Source: Paenibacillus eucommiae (lineage in GTDB: Bacteria; Bacillota; Bacilli; Paenibacillales; NBRC-103111). Taken from it: a stretch of 64,000 bases of DNA. The notes under the pieces were generated by a model that was not told where the DNA came from, did not search any database, and saw only the letters and a list, made by a program, of their open reading frames with translations. Shown piece after piece: positions 8,574-18,247 of the stretch; positions within the stretch are counted from its first letter, which is position 1; every line of letters starts with the position of its first letter. A program made the translations under genes and the position numbers. The stretch covers positions 310,001 through 374,000 of the forward strand of contig NZ_JAGGLB010000003.1 of the NCBI RefSeq assembly GCF_017874215.1, read 5' to 3'.

Positions 8574-10817
8574 CTATTCATTTCGCGGAATAACGGTAAC
8601 ATACCAGCTCCGGTCGCTGAACGATGCGGCTGCACTCATGCAATTCGTGATACGAATCGTAATTGTATTTGCAGCGCTTACAAAAGAATAGATCGAAAAC
8701 CCATAGTCAGGTATGACATTTGGAGTGGCGACGCTGATATCACCGATTTTGGCTCCACTTACGGTAATGGTTTTATCCACACTCCCCCCTGCCGCAATGG
8801 ATCCAAAGCTGGGAACACCAAAACCGTACAGCATGCTTTCAGGAATACGGGTGTAAATGTTATTGCTTGTGTAGCTTGTGAAGTAATCCGCTTGAAAGCG
8901 GGCTCCCGACATAAATCTTTCGTTGCGAATATAAGGTGTTCTGTTAGGCGCATCCCCGTAAGCATTGCTTATCGTACCCGAGCCGGTAAGTGTCGTTGTG
9001 TACTCGTTATTTTCGCAAAGAGCTGTCTGAATCAGGCGGTTAACAATTAAATTGCCGCTAACTTGCCCTGCATTTAGCTTAACGTGGACCTTATTGTTCG
9101 TGAACTTATTGAATGCTCCGCTGAGCCAGATAGCCTCACCGAGCAGTGCTCTGCCTGTAAAATCAAACTCAAAATCATTATGGTCAATCCAAACATATTG
9201 ATTCGGGTCGCTACCATCGATACTTAAAACTACGCCATCCTTGGCATGGACCTTATTATGGATGAAAGTAGTCCGCTGGTGAGCCCCTCCTCCCGCTGAT
9301 GGTGTATAAGAAAGCGGCAGGCTTCCATTTAAATATAGGGTACATCCCTCCACCAGTGTGTTTTCTGCCGAGAAAATAGCAGTATAGGTCGGACTGCTGC
9401 CTCTCGCATCAAACACACAATCACGAAAGGTAATATCCCGGCTTCGATCACTAAAGGCAGCAATGGCAGACAAGCCGACGTTCCGCTCAAACCGGCAGCG
9501 CAAAAAGGTAATTTGCTGCGTCTGGTCCTTCTCCGGCACCTGCAGTTCGGTAATGGTAGCATACTGATACCACTCAGGCTCAATATCCACACCTGCGCCC
9601 GGTGCGTGACTGCCGTAGGCCGCTTTGCCGGTATCACTGAAATCACAGTTAATAAAAATGCCGTTCACCATCTGCATAATACTGGCACCCTGTCTGCCAT
9701 TAAAGGTAAACTTGCAGTTTATAGCTACGTGGTTCCGGTCAGGCAGCTTTTCAAGTACACCTTCACTATCATAGAAGAAGCCCAGAAACCAGCCATCCAT
9801 TAAATGATGATGGGCATTCAGATTATAGATTGAGAAATTTTCGCACATCACGGTCCGCAGTCCGTTCGATCCAGGCTCTGCCGTCACTGTGACGTCCCTT
9901 GTCGTTAAACTGCTGTTACCATCGAGCTCTAGATCGTGAATGGTAACATGACTGCATCTGCTGAAAGACAATACCGTAAGCGCCCTGTCATAACTATAGC
10001 CATATCCGCCATAGGAGTAATGATAGCGCCGATGAAAGCTGCCCTTTACAGAGAATTTGGCATGGTTGCCATGGATCACAAGGCCATGGACATTCTTAAA
10101 CCAAATATCCTTGACCCCGTTTCCTGACCATACTGGATTCAGTGAATCGAGGGGGTTTTTATCCTCAATAGCATAACGATTCAGAAAGTAGTTGGCGTCT
10201 TTACGCAGTTCAATCACGCCACCTCCTGCAGTGTTGATGTACTTGACTGTTTTGTCCCAGCCCTCGTAATCGTCGTTGACTCCATCGCCTATACAGCCGA
10301 ACCATTCCGGTCTTACATGATCGGCATACAGCCTCCGCCAGCGCCCGCCGCCTAGAGCGGCAAAGGTAATGCCACCATCCCCGGAGGCCAGGTCACTACT
10401 AAGGCTTTCCTTTACGAAAAAGCCTCCTCTTAGCCTTTCACAGACGAAAGCGACTTCACAATCATCCGCAGCTAATGCCATCAAAGCATCGATATCCTCT
10501 ACCTCTAAGGAGGCTGCGGACGCAAGCTCAAGCTTACCTAGCTCAGATTGCGGTTCATCACCATAAACAGCTTTAGTCACGCTGGTGCTATGTCCATAAG
10601 CGATTCCAGCAGGTTTACCCAATAAGCTTTCTGCAGCAATAGCAAGTCCTGCAGCACCTAAAGAGGATATAAGCGTTCTTCTGCTGATCATACCCCCTAT
10701 GCGGCTATCAGTAGGCAGTGTTTCCTGTTGTCCATCTTTTTGCAGTTTCTTTTGCAGCTCGGGCGAGTAGGTTTGTTCCTCTTCTTTTGCATGCTTCTGA
10801 TCATTATTTTCCGGCAT
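8574..10817 (-). CDS. Tat-exported right-handed beta-helix protein
   Basis: About 747 residues. A twin-arginine motif SRRTLISSLGAAGLAIA lies near residue 46, after an unusually long, charged n-region rich in Glu, Lys and Gln. This predicts export of a folded protein by the Tat pathway. The rest is a parallel beta-helix of the pectate-lyase superfamily: EWFGCIGDGVNDDYEGW at the start of the helix, then repeated N-x-x-F/I-x-x-C rungs (NCKFTFNGRQGASI, NCDFSDTGKAAYG, RCRFERNVGLSAIA). Such folds are polysaccharide lyases, hydrolases or epimerases; no catalytic set is certain. The third codon (10817) is preferred as start because GGAGG abuts the first ATG. It sits between the two DUF4838 genes and the SLH-cohesin gene on one strand. 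Confidence 0.8.
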   Translation of the reverse strand: MPENNDQKHAKEEEQTYSPELQKKLQKDGQQETLPTDSRIGGMISRRTLISSLGAAGLAIAAESLLGKPAGIAYGHSTSVTKAVYGDEPQSELGKLELASAASLEVEDIDALMALAADDCEVAFVCERLRGGFFVKESLSSDLASGDGGITFAALGGGRWRRLYADHVRPEWFGCIGDGVNDDYEGWDKTVKYINTAGGGVIELRKDANYFLNRYAIEDKNPLDSLNPVWSGNGVKDIWFKNVHGLVIHGNHAKFSVKGSFHRRYHYSYGGYGYSYDRALTVLSFSRCSHVTIHDLELDGNSSLTTRDVTVTAEPGSNGLRTVMCENFSIYNLNAHHHLMDGWFLGFFYDSEGVLEKLPDRNHVAINCKFTFNGRQGASIMQMVNGIFINCDFSDTGKAAYGSHAPGAGVDIEPEWYQYATITELQVPEKDQTQQITFLRCRFERNVGLSAIAAFSDRSRDITFRDCVFDARGSSPTYTAIFSAENTLVEGCTLYLNGSLPLSYTPSAGGGAHQRTTFIHNKVHAKDGVVLSIDGSDPNQYVWIDHNDFEFDFTGRALLGEAIWLSGAFNKFTNNKVHVKLNAGQVSGNLIVNRLIQTALCENNEYTTTLTGSGTISNAYGDAPNRTPYIRNERFMSGARFQADYFTSYTSNNIYTRIPESMLYGFGVPSFGSIAAGGSVDKTITVSGAKIGDISVATPNVIPDYGFSIYSFVSAANTITIRITNCMSAAASFSDRSWYVTVIPRNE

Positions 10818-10866
10818 AGCCATCCCTCCAATTTTAGGTTTCCATGTAAGTGTTGATTAGTGTCAA

Positions 10867-11895
10867 TTAAAGAAGACTTAGTGTGGAAAGCAATCTTTTG
10901 ATCACAACCGCAGCTTCCGCTCTGGTTGCCTGATCTTGAGGTGCAAACTTATTCTCTGCCCTGCCATTGATGATGCCTAAACGAACTGAGGTATAAATGT
11001 CTTCTCTAGCCCACTCACTTATGGCTGCTGAATCTGCAAATGCTGAAATAGAAGCCTTGCTGTCCTTTCCTAGGATATCAGCAGAAATATGAGCGCTCGC
11101 TCTAACAATCATCACGGCCATTTCTTCCCTTGTGATGTTTTTTTCCGGAGCAAAGCTGCTTTCTGTTATGCCTTGGATAATCCCTGCTGTGTAAGCCCTA
11201 TTGACTTCAAGCTCATACCAGGAACCTGATGTGACATCGGTAAAAGGATTTTGCTTCGTAGTCGTTTTCAGATTAAGGGCTCTGGAAATTAAGGCGGCAA
11301 ATTGAGCTCTGGTGACCTTGGCCTGCGGTACGAAATGATCATCGTCCATTCCTTCAATCATGCCTTTGGAAGCGAGCAGCTCGATATCTGCCTTTGCCCA
11401 GTGCCCTTCCAAATCTACAAAACCTTTCTTCGTTGTAATCAAGGAAACGCTATTTCCAACCGAATAAGTTTGATCAGATAAATTATGGTCTACCGTCTTG
11501 ATGGATTCCCACCTTACAGTGGAGGTCCCTTGCTTTTTGGATTTGAAGGTCAAAGTGCCGATACGGATATCCCCGCTTGCCCCTGTTACATTGCCAACTT
11601 TGGTATGAGCAAGGACAATCTCTTTGTTTTTAATCATAGGAGAAACTGAGAACCCATCCAGACTGGATTTGGCTTCTACCAGCTCCAATTGGTCTGGATC
11701 GAATGAGATTCTCACTTCATAGCCGTATAAATCCTTTATATTTTTGCCATGCATAGTTACAATCATCGTATCATTAATCGGTTGTTCAACCGTTAAAAGA
11801 AAGGATTGGGCGGCCTCTGCTTTTGCCGCTGTAAGATGCAGCAATGGCAGGCCGAATAGGGAGAAAAGTATAAAAGTGATTAAGTAACGTTTCAT
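10867..11895 (-). CDS. SLH-anchored cohesin protein (mini-scaffoldin)
   Basis: 342 residues. A signal peptide lies at 1-30. A cohesin-type beta-sandwich lies at about 31-157 (LYGYEVRISFDPDQLELVEA ... IRIGTLTFKSKKQGTSTV). Three S-layer-homology repeats follow at about 160-215, 218-275 and 280-342 (VDLEGHWAKADIELLASKGM, FTDVTSGSWYELEVNRAYTAG, FADSAAISEWAREDIYTSVR). SLH triplets bind pyruvylated secondary wall polymer, so the protein should display one cohesin on the cell surface. The neighbouring gene upstream encodes an enzyme with a dockerin, the natural cohesin ligand. GGAAAGGATG precedes the ATG. Whether this cohesin truly binds that dockerin is untested. Confidence 0.88.
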   Translation of the reverse strand: MKRYLITFILFSLFGLPLLHLTAAKAEAAQSFLLTVEQPINDTMIVTMHGKNIKDLYGYEVRISFDPDQLELVEAKSSLDGFSVSPMIKNKEIVLAHTKVGNVTGASGDIRIGTLTFKSKKQGTSTVRWESIKTVDHNLSDQTYSVGNSVSLITTKKGFVDLEGHWAKADIELLASKGMIEGMDDDHFVPQAKVTRAQFAALISRALNLKTTTKQNPFTDVTSGSWYELEVNRAYTAGIIQGITESSFAPEKNITREEMAVMIVRASAHISADILGKDSKASISAFADSAAISEWAREDIYTSVRLGIINGRAENKFAPQDQATRAEAAVVIKRLLSTLSLL

Positions 11896-11952
11896 AAAAT
11901 CATCCTTTCCACGGTTAAATCACATACAAGTGTGTGTATCTGCTTATTTTTG

Positions 11953-11983
11953 AAAAGACAGGAAGGAGAAGCTCCTCCCTGCC
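11953..11983 (-). terminator. Probable terminator or attenuator
   Basis: Arms GACAGGAAGGAG and CTCCTCCCTGCC form a 12-bp stem with a 3-nt loop. TTTTC follows on the minus strand. It separates the dockerin enzyme gene from the SLH-cohesin gene, so the latter may depend on read-through or its own promoter. Confidence 0.65.
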
Positions 11984-12027
11984 ATCCGCCTGGAATATAT
12001 CTCTACTTCTCCTGCTTGATCTTTCTG

Positions 12028-15000
12028 CTACTCCAATATTTTTTTGGCAACTGCTGCGAGATCAAGGATATCGATTTTGCCATCTCCATTTATATCTGCG
12101 TTCTTTACTTGCGTCCAATCCGGATTGCTGCTGTTCTTGCCATAATGTGCAGCTACGATCGACAAATCACCGATGGTCACTTTGCCATCCTGATTGATAT
12201 CTGGTGGATTCCCACCTGGACCACCTGGCCCTGGACCACCCGGATCTACTGCAGTAACCTCAACAGTAACGGACGATAATTCGGCCTGAACTTCATGGCC
12301 CTGGTCATCTCCCAGAGCAGCACTCGTAATAGAGATTACGCTTGAAGCTGTTTGGGAAATTGGTTTCGCTCTAAAGGTAAGCTCTGCTACCTGCGTATTG
12401 CTTGTTACTGCATGCTGTGAACCTTGACTGGCCATGATCAAGCGAAGCTTGCCTGCCGGTTCCTTAACAATCTCAACAATGGATACCCCTTCTATTAAAG
12501 ACTTTGCAGATACAAATTCCATCACTGCAGGATCATAATCCAGTTTGATGTCCTGTGCGTAAACAGCCTTGCTGACATTACTGATTCCATAGTTGACTTT
12601 TAGCGCTGTACCTGCAGCTATCGTGCTTGCACTAGCCATTAATGTGCTTTTGTTGCTTACAGGCGGCTTTACTTTCTTGAAACTGAAGTCATCGACAAAA
12701 TAATTGCCTTTGCCCGTATCTGGAAGTGATTCCATGTATATACGAGCCGTTTTCAACTCTCCTGTCCATGTAATAGGGGTCAAGCCCGAAGACTTCGTCC
12801 AACCTTCGCTCCCTACACTTACTAAAGACCCATTGTGGTAACGGCTGCCCTCGCTATCTTCAATAAATATATTTACATACATGGTTTGTGTATCCGATTC
12901 TGTGCGCAACATAGCACTGAAATCATAAGTCCCTTGCCCGCTTTCCAACAATTTGGCTTTGATATCCTGCATAGCACCCGTATAGTTCGAGCTCCTTGCA
13001 CTTATTTTAAGTGCTTTAGAGCCAGAATTCACTGGTTCTATAACGGATGTGAATGTACTTGGATTGTAGGGTGTCCATCCTGTAGCCCCCTGTTCAAAGC
13101 CAGGATTCGTAAGCAGCTCATCCGGATCAACCGGAACTTCCGGAGTAGTTTCATCAGATGTCCAGAGCATGGCCGGCCCCACAATACCGCCCGTCCCAAG
13201 CTCATCTAAGTAACGATTAGTCACAGAGACGACAATATCATTCTTCTGGCCAAATTTGATACTGCTAGTCACATCATATTCCCATGGAATTACCGTTGCG
13301 ATGCCTGTTGACTTTGGCTGAATTTCCTTGCCATTGACCCAAACCCGTGGGGATTCGTCGATATCCCCGAACCAGAGCCGAATCGGCTTATCCTTATAGG
13401 ATTCTGCGATGTCCACTGAAGTTCTGTACCAGACCTCGCCCTTGTAATAGCGCAAGCCCTGGCTAGTCCACGTCTCGGAATAAGTCTTCAGCTTCATCCA
13501 TGATTGCGTACCCACGCCCGGCTTCCATAATCCAAGCTTCTCGCCATTTCCGCCAGGAATCAGCATGGCCAGCCATTCGTCCGGCAGTTGGGTAACAATC
13601 TTGTTCCCATTGGTAACCCGTTCATAGCCCTGCTCAATCTGATATTTCCAGAAAATATCGATATAGCCACCTGCCCAAGGATTAATGATAACGGGGGAAT
13701 GGTCGGCAGCCACCTTCAACTGTGCTTTCGCTTCGTCAAAATATTGCTTCGCCTTTACAAAATCAAATTTGATGTAAGCATCTCTCATATTCGTAAATGC
13801 TTTGCCAAAATCTAAGGCAACACGGACCATTCTGATCCGTTTGGCATATTTGGAATCTGTCGGTACTGCGCTCTCCGCTTCGGCGAGCGTGCTTTCCAGA
13901 TCACTCAGCACCTCTGGCGTCAGAATTTTTATGAAATCAAACACAGCCCCTGTGTAGTAATCCGCCTTGGCAAACGTATCCTCCAGCTTGCGGAAATGGT
14001 TCCACATCGGCTCTGCCGCTGGTCCGTAGAATTTGGAGAAATAGTCGGTTAACGTCTCCTGAACATCCAGCTCCGGATTCCAGCTTAATTTGGACATTAA
14101 ATATAACGATGGCCCCTGATAACCCCACGACGGCAGCACTTCGAAACGAAGCTGGTTCATTCCCTGGTCACGGAAATGATTCATCTCCTCCACGATCCGG
14201 TTTATCATCGAAAATGGCAGGCCCGGGTCTGCTAAATTGTACATGTAACTGTAAAACGACACATCAACGCCTAATTTTTTCCAATCAGCGATTAGGTCTT
14301 TCAAATAAGACCGCTCCCAAGACATTCCGTTTTCCATCGAATGGATGCGCTCGACAGTGATCGGTGCAATAACAGGCAGCAGCTTAGGATTCGGAATCTC
14401 ACGAACTGGCGCTCTCATATAACGAAGATAGGCAAAAAATGCAATGCCTACATCGGGATACTGCGGCTCAATTTGCTCCAAAACGAGATTGTAAAATTTC
14501 ACATAACGATCCGTGATCGAGTTGGAGCCCATCAGCGGATCGTAATCTTCGGCATCCCAGGCTGATGTGCCAAAATCATCACCGTCATGGGGTCCCAAAT
14601 CCAGATATTTGGCGTCAGGATGTTCCTCCAGAAATTTCAGTGCTCCATCCACAACGCAGGCCAGTACCTCTGGTTTTGTTACATCGAACTGAGAAGTAGG
14701 CTTTCCATTGACCTGCACGTATAGATCCGGCCGCTCCTGAGCTGTGATCGTGCAGGGTAAGCCGTGTCCGCCAAGAGCAACTGTGCTGTTATTACCTCTG
14801 CTGTGATCCAGCCAGCCCTTTCCTTCAAACTCATCGACGAAGTCCATCGGTTCTTGGGAGAACAGCGGGTATATGCCTCCCATATACCGGCTCGTCACAC
14901 CGGGATGCTGGATCGTGTTCTGCTGCTTCACACGAATCGTTTGCATCGCTGGAACTTCGGTGCCGATTTCTCCGGGAGCGAACCAGCGAATGCCGATCTG

Positions 15001-15531
15001 CTCCAGCAGCTCATAGGCGGCAAACAGGGTTCCTCTTTCTGAAAGACCGATTAATTGAATTGTGTCCGCACTCACAGATAAACGGAAAGAATCCGGATCT
15101 GTGCCCCCCTGGCGGATCTGATCCAGCTGTGGATCGGGTGCAGCATTTCCTATGAAGATTTTAACCCCTGTTGCAGCATTAGCATCTGTCACAATGGGCA
15201 GCTGCGCCCCGGATATTTGTTTCATATAGCTTTGCAGCTCTTGAGCTGCTTGTTTTTCAAGCTCCGTTGCTGTAGTCGTGAGGATAAGCGAAGCTTGACC
15301 TTGTCCATCGACAATGAGCTGAGGTCCGCTGGTTGGCACTTCCGCAGCTGTGGGCGGGGTGTAGTTCCCCATCACATTTGGAATACTTGCTGGCGCAGCA
15401 TTGTGATTTACATCGCCCCCATTCCCCGGTACCTCGGCGTATGTAAGCGGTGAAGCAACAGACATGATTAAAGACAAGGAGAGAATCATACAAACAAAAA
15501 ACGATGCTTTACGAGAAAAACTTTTTTTCAT
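12028..15531 (-). CDS. Secreted DUF4838 enzyme with CBM, cohesin and dockerin modules
   Basis: 1167 residues. Domains in order: signal peptide 1-33; GH67-N-like fold about 70-195; DUF4838 (GH163-like) about 200-550; jelly-roll sugar-binding domain about 643-790; CenC-like CBM about 807-950; cohesin about 958-1093; a Pro/Gly linker; and a type I-like dockerin about 1110-1166. The dockerin has two calcium loops, DINQDGKVTIGD and DINGDGKIDILD. The same chain thus carries both partners of the cohesin-dockerin pair. The start at 15531 is chosen because AGGAGGATCGAA lies just upstream; an earlier in-frame start lacks this. It follows the GH36 gene by 54 bp. Catalytic activity is inferred from the family. 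Confidence 0.88.
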   Translation of the reverse strand: MKKSFSRKASFFVCMILSLSLIMSVASPLTYAEVPGNGGDVNHNAAPASIPNVMGNYTPPTAAEVPTSGPQLIVDGQGQASLILTTTATELEKQAAQELQSYMKQISGAQLPIVTDANAATGVKIFIGNAAPDPQLDQIRQGGTDPDSFRLSVSADTIQLIGLSERGTLFAAYELLEQIGIRWFAPGEIGTEVPAMQTIRVKQQNTIQHPGVTSRYMGGIYPLFSQEPMDFVDEFEGKGWLDHSRGNNSTVALGGHGLPCTITAQERPDLYVQVNGKPTSQFDVTKPEVLACVVDGALKFLEEHPDAKYLDLGPHDGDDFGTSAWDAEDYDPLMGSNSITDRYVKFYNLVLEQIEPQYPDVGIAFFAYLRYMRAPVREIPNPKLLPVIAPITVERIHSMENGMSWERSYLKDLIADWKKLGVDVSFYSYMYNLADPGLPFSMINRIVEEMNHFRDQGMNQLRFEVLPSWGYQGPSLYLMSKLSWNPELDVQETLTDYFSKFYGPAAEPMWNHFRKLEDTFAKADYYTGAVFDFIKILTPEVLSDLESTLAEAESAVPTDSKYAKRIRMVRVALDFGKAFTNMRDAYIKFDFVKAKQYFDEAKAQLKVAADHSPVIINPWAGGYIDIFWKYQIEQGYERVTNGNKIVTQLPDEWLAMLIPGGNGEKLGLWKPGVGTQSWMKLKTYSETWTSQGLRYYKGEVWYRTSVDIAESYKDKPIRLWFGDIDESPRVWVNGKEIQPKSTGIATVIPWEYDVTSSIKFGQKNDIVVSVTNRYLDELGTGGIVGPAMLWTSDETTPEVPVDPDELLTNPGFEQGATGWTPYNPSTFTSVIEPVNSGSKALKISARSSNYTGAMQDIKAKLLESGQGTYDFSAMLRTESDTQTMYVNIFIEDSEGSRYHNGSLVSVGSEGWTKSSGLTPITWTGELKTARIYMESLPDTGKGNYFVDDFSFKKVKPPVSNKSTLMASASTIAAGTALKVNYGISNVSKAVYAQDIKLDYDPAVMEFVSAKSLIEGVSIVEIVKEPAGKLRLIMASQGSQHAVTSNTQVAELTFRAKPISQTASSVISITSAALGDDQGHEVQAELSSVTVEVTAVDPGGPGPGGPGGNPPDINQDGKVTIGDLSIVAAHYGKNSSNPDWTQVKNADINGDGKIDILDLAAVAKKILE
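13165..15531 (-). repeat. Long direct repeat, copy B
   Basis: Partner of 6150-8526. The two genes share the same ribosome binding site (GGAGGATCGAA) and most of about 2.4 kb. Confidence 0.85.
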
Positions 15532-15585
15532 TTCGATCCTCCTATTTGTGTGAATTCCGCGCATTTCGTATATGATGACGGATGT

Positions 15586-18000
15586 TCAAAATCTAATGTG
15601 AATAACCTGATTTTTGCCTTTTTGCCGTTCTGCAATTTGAATGCTCCATACCGCTTCATTGGCTTTCTCAATACCTGCAACGGCGCATGCTTCAGCCTGA
15701 TGGAGAACAAGCGGTTTTGTACTATACACAAAGAGCTTGCCGTCGGATGCACCACCATCATTAAGATGGATCACTAAGTCATGCTCTGCTGTTGTAATAT
15801 TAGCGATTTCTGCTGCCCCCATCGAAATATGCAGCGTAGATCCGATTACAATTGGCTGCTCTGGATTTTCAGCTACCGGTGTAAACCGAAGCAATAATGA
15901 GGCATGCGGCTGCAGTAAGGGTGTAGCAAAGCTGCTGTCGGCAATGCCGCCATACTTTTCGTCCCAGAATGACCAAATGTGAAAAGATTTTCCCAATGGG
16001 TCCAATCGATTGCTGTTCAGCGCCAATGATGCTTCCTTGTCTTCCGCGTTCCACAGTAATATAGAAGCAAAGTCCCCCCATGCGCGCTTAGCAGTAAACC
16101 CAAACCGCTGATGATTCATATCCGTGCCGGCATGCAGGGACAGCGCGAGCTCAGGTGCTGGAGGTGTCAAAATCTCAAAGTTGCGCCAGCCGTTTGCATA
16201 GGCCGGTTTTTCCATGGGATCAGAGATGATCTGCATGCCCCCAAGCAATCCTACAAACCCATGCCATGTCTGCCATTCATCCAAAGTCAAGCGGCAACCG
16301 GCAGCCTCTCTCGGGTTTCTGTCAGCTTCAGACTGTGAACGAATCATGGTGTAGGTTACGTCTGGATCATTAGCAAATAAGATACCATTGGCAGCCGCCG
16401 TCTTGCCTGTCGCCCGGATAGCCTGGAGGATGGTACAAGGCAGATGAGCTGAACTCCATTCATCGATCGAATCAGGGCCAATCCTGCAAGCATCAGCAAA
16501 GCCAAAAATTCCGCGGGTAAAGCCTGAGCAAGCAACTAAGTACGCTTCTTCCCCCATTTCCTCCCGAAGCAGCTGGTAAAAGGTCCGATACGCTTGCAGA
16601 CGGGTCATCTTGGGATCATAGAAACGGCATCGATCAGAGATGGTGTTGTAGTCTGTCTTGTAATAAGTGAAGCCTTCTTGTCTCTCTTCACGTACGATTT
16701 CACGAATAAAACTCTGAACTTCAGGATGTGTAGGATCCAACCAATACGTAGTCGCTCCCCAAGTATTATCCTCCATCTCCAACTCGCCCTTGGCATTTCG
16801 CTGGAACCAGTCTGGATGATCCCCTAAGTATCCGAGCGAACTGTGCATACCAAGAGGGGCCAGCCAAATGCCTGCTTCCGCGCCAGTCTCGCGAATCTCT
16901 CGCACAAGGGGCGCCCAGCCATTTGGAAATTTGTTGTTGCAGCGCCAATCGCCAATCTTGCGTTCGAAGCCGTTGTCAATTTGGATAACCTGAGCTGGTA
17001 ATTGATCCCTACGCTTATGAAATTCGGATACGGTTGCAGCAATGGTCTCTTCCGTAATATCCCAGCGAAGATCGTACCAACTGCACCACCCATATCTGGG
17101 GCCTTGATGGGTTCGGCTTCCATGAGTTGCGCCCAGCCATTTGAAAAGTGTACCAACGGCTTCATCATAGGGGCCAGCCAGAATGACTACTTCTTGTGAG
17201 TGGCGGGTTTCTCCAGGCTCTAGGAGGACATCGCTCATCTCACTGATGATATCCAGACGCATTTTACCATTGTTGACTTTGCAGTCAAATCTGACATCCG
17301 CTGCCGGCTCGCCTGCAGCACCCATTGTGGTCCCGTATTCACCGGCTTCCGTATACAACGTCACAAAATCTTTGTACGACCGCCAGCGTCCATCGTTGTA
17401 ACGCTCTTCAGTTGGAAGCTTGAAGGGAATTACCGAATTCATACTTTTCCACATTTGAATGGTGTCCTCGTTAACACTCGATAAGGTCTGGCCTAAATGA
17501 CCGACTCTCCCCTCGTGTGAGATCGGGGAAAGCAGCCAAGCCGCAGGGTCACCTTCACAGCGCAGGGCACCGCTTGATGAACGGGCTAAGACGATTTCTC
17601 TAAGACGAACATTCTCATCCGTCCCGTTGGTTACACTTGCCCGCAGCGTTACGGCTGATAGATGGTCCAGACAGCTAAGCGTCCATGTGAGTGTGAAACC
17701 CGCGCTATTTTCGCTTCGCCAAGTATAATCGACCGCCTCTCCAACAGGTGTTACACGGTTCGAGGTCGTATGTAAGATGTTTTCCTCCGGCTTGATCTTC
17801 AGCGGTTTTTCTCGCTTTCCAATCAAAACAGTCGCTTCACGAACTGACCCCTTAAAGGAAATTTTGTCCGAATCGAACCCGAATTGGTTTGAAGCCACTT
17901 TGACGCTCATGCTGCCAGACTTAATGTCAATACTCAGTTTGATTACTCTCCTCTCTGATATCCTATCTCTATACCCTCCGCTTCTGTTAAGCGCTTTCAC
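15586..18000 (-). CDS. GH36-type alpha-galactosidase-like glycoside hydrolase
   Basis: About 780-804 residues, with no signal peptide, so it should act in the cytoplasm on imported oligosaccharides. An N-terminal beta-sandwich precedes a (beta/alpha)8 barrel with melibiase-type motifs: GWCSWYDLRWDITEE, QVIQIDNGFERKIGDW, AGIWLAPLG and YYKTDYN (Asp is the expected nucleophile). ACRIGPDSIDEWS probably carries the acid/base Asp. Substrate could be alpha-galactosides or alpha-GalNAc. The GTG at 18000 has a poor ribosome binding site and overlaps a cre-like sequence. A CTG at 17937 behind GAGAGGAG, or the ATG at 17910, may be the real start. It is the first gene of the minus-strand cluster. Confidence 0.82.
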   Translation of the reverse strand: MKALNRSGGYRDRISERRVIKLSIDIKSGSMSVKVASNQFGFDSDKISFKGSVREATVLIGKREKPLKIKPEENILHTTSNRVTPVGEAVDYTWRSENSAGFTLTWTLSCLDHLSAVTLRASVTNGTDENVRLREIVLARSSSGALRCEGDPAAWLLSPISHEGRVGHLGQTLSSVNEDTIQMWKSMNSVIPFKLPTEERYNDGRWRSYKDFVTLYTEAGEYGTTMGAAGEPAADVRFDCKVNNGKMRLDIISEMSDVLLEPGETRHSQEVVILAGPYDEAVGTLFKWLGATHGSRTHQGPRYGWCSWYDLRWDITEETIAATVSEFHKRRDQLPAQVIQIDNGFERKIGDWRCNNKFPNGWAPLVREIRETGAEAGIWLAPLGMHSSLGYLGDHPDWFQRNAKGELEMEDNTWGATTYWLDPTHPEVQSFIREIVREERQEGFTYYKTDYNTISDRCRFYDPKMTRLQAYRTFYQLLREEMGEEAYLVACSGFTRGIFGFADACRIGPDSIDEWSSAHLPCTILQAIRATGKTAAANGILFANDPDVTYTMIRSQSEADRNPREAAGCRLTLDEWQTWHGFVGLLGGMQIISDPMEKPAYANGWRNFEILTPPAPELALSLHAGTDMNHQRFGFTAKRAWGDFASILLWNAEDKEASLALNSNRLDPLGKSFHIWSFWDEKYGGIADSSFATPLLQPHASLLLRFTPVAENPEQPIVIGSTLHISMGAAEIANITTAEHDLVIHLNDGGASDGKLFVYSTKPLVLHQAEACAVAGIEKANEAVWSIQIAERQKGKNQVIHIRF
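17985..17999 (-). promoter_or_regulatory. cre-like (CcpA/LacI-family) operator
   Basis: TGAAAGCGCTTAACA on the minus strand matches most positions of the catabolite-responsive element (TGWAARCGYTWNCW), with mismatches only at the 3' end. Its position at the head of the glycan cluster suggests carbon catabolite repression. Confidence 0.5.
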
Positions 18001-18247
18001 AAAAGCTTCTTCTTTATTTAAACATAGATCTATTGGCTTTCAGATGGATAAAACGCGCAGCTTTATGGAGTATTGTCTTCTTTGGCAGGCTATTCTCTTA
18101 AATTCCCTCCTCCAAGTTTTATTGTCTTAGTTCTATTCACGACAAATAAAGCTGAAGGTGCTACCTTTCAGCCTTGCTGTCACAACTGTATCACCTCAAA
18201 TTGCTCCTAAACGGTTAGCTTCAACCTTGTTAATGAAGTATCCAGAT

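Noticed and set aside
10867..11895. Full cellulosome scaffoldin
   Set aside because: Only one cohesin, no CBM and no array of dockerin enzymes in the window; a mono-cohesin anchor is the limit of the evidence.
11932..12279. Open frame opposite the dockerin region
   Set aside because: Antisense to a well-supported dockerin/cohesin coding sequence.
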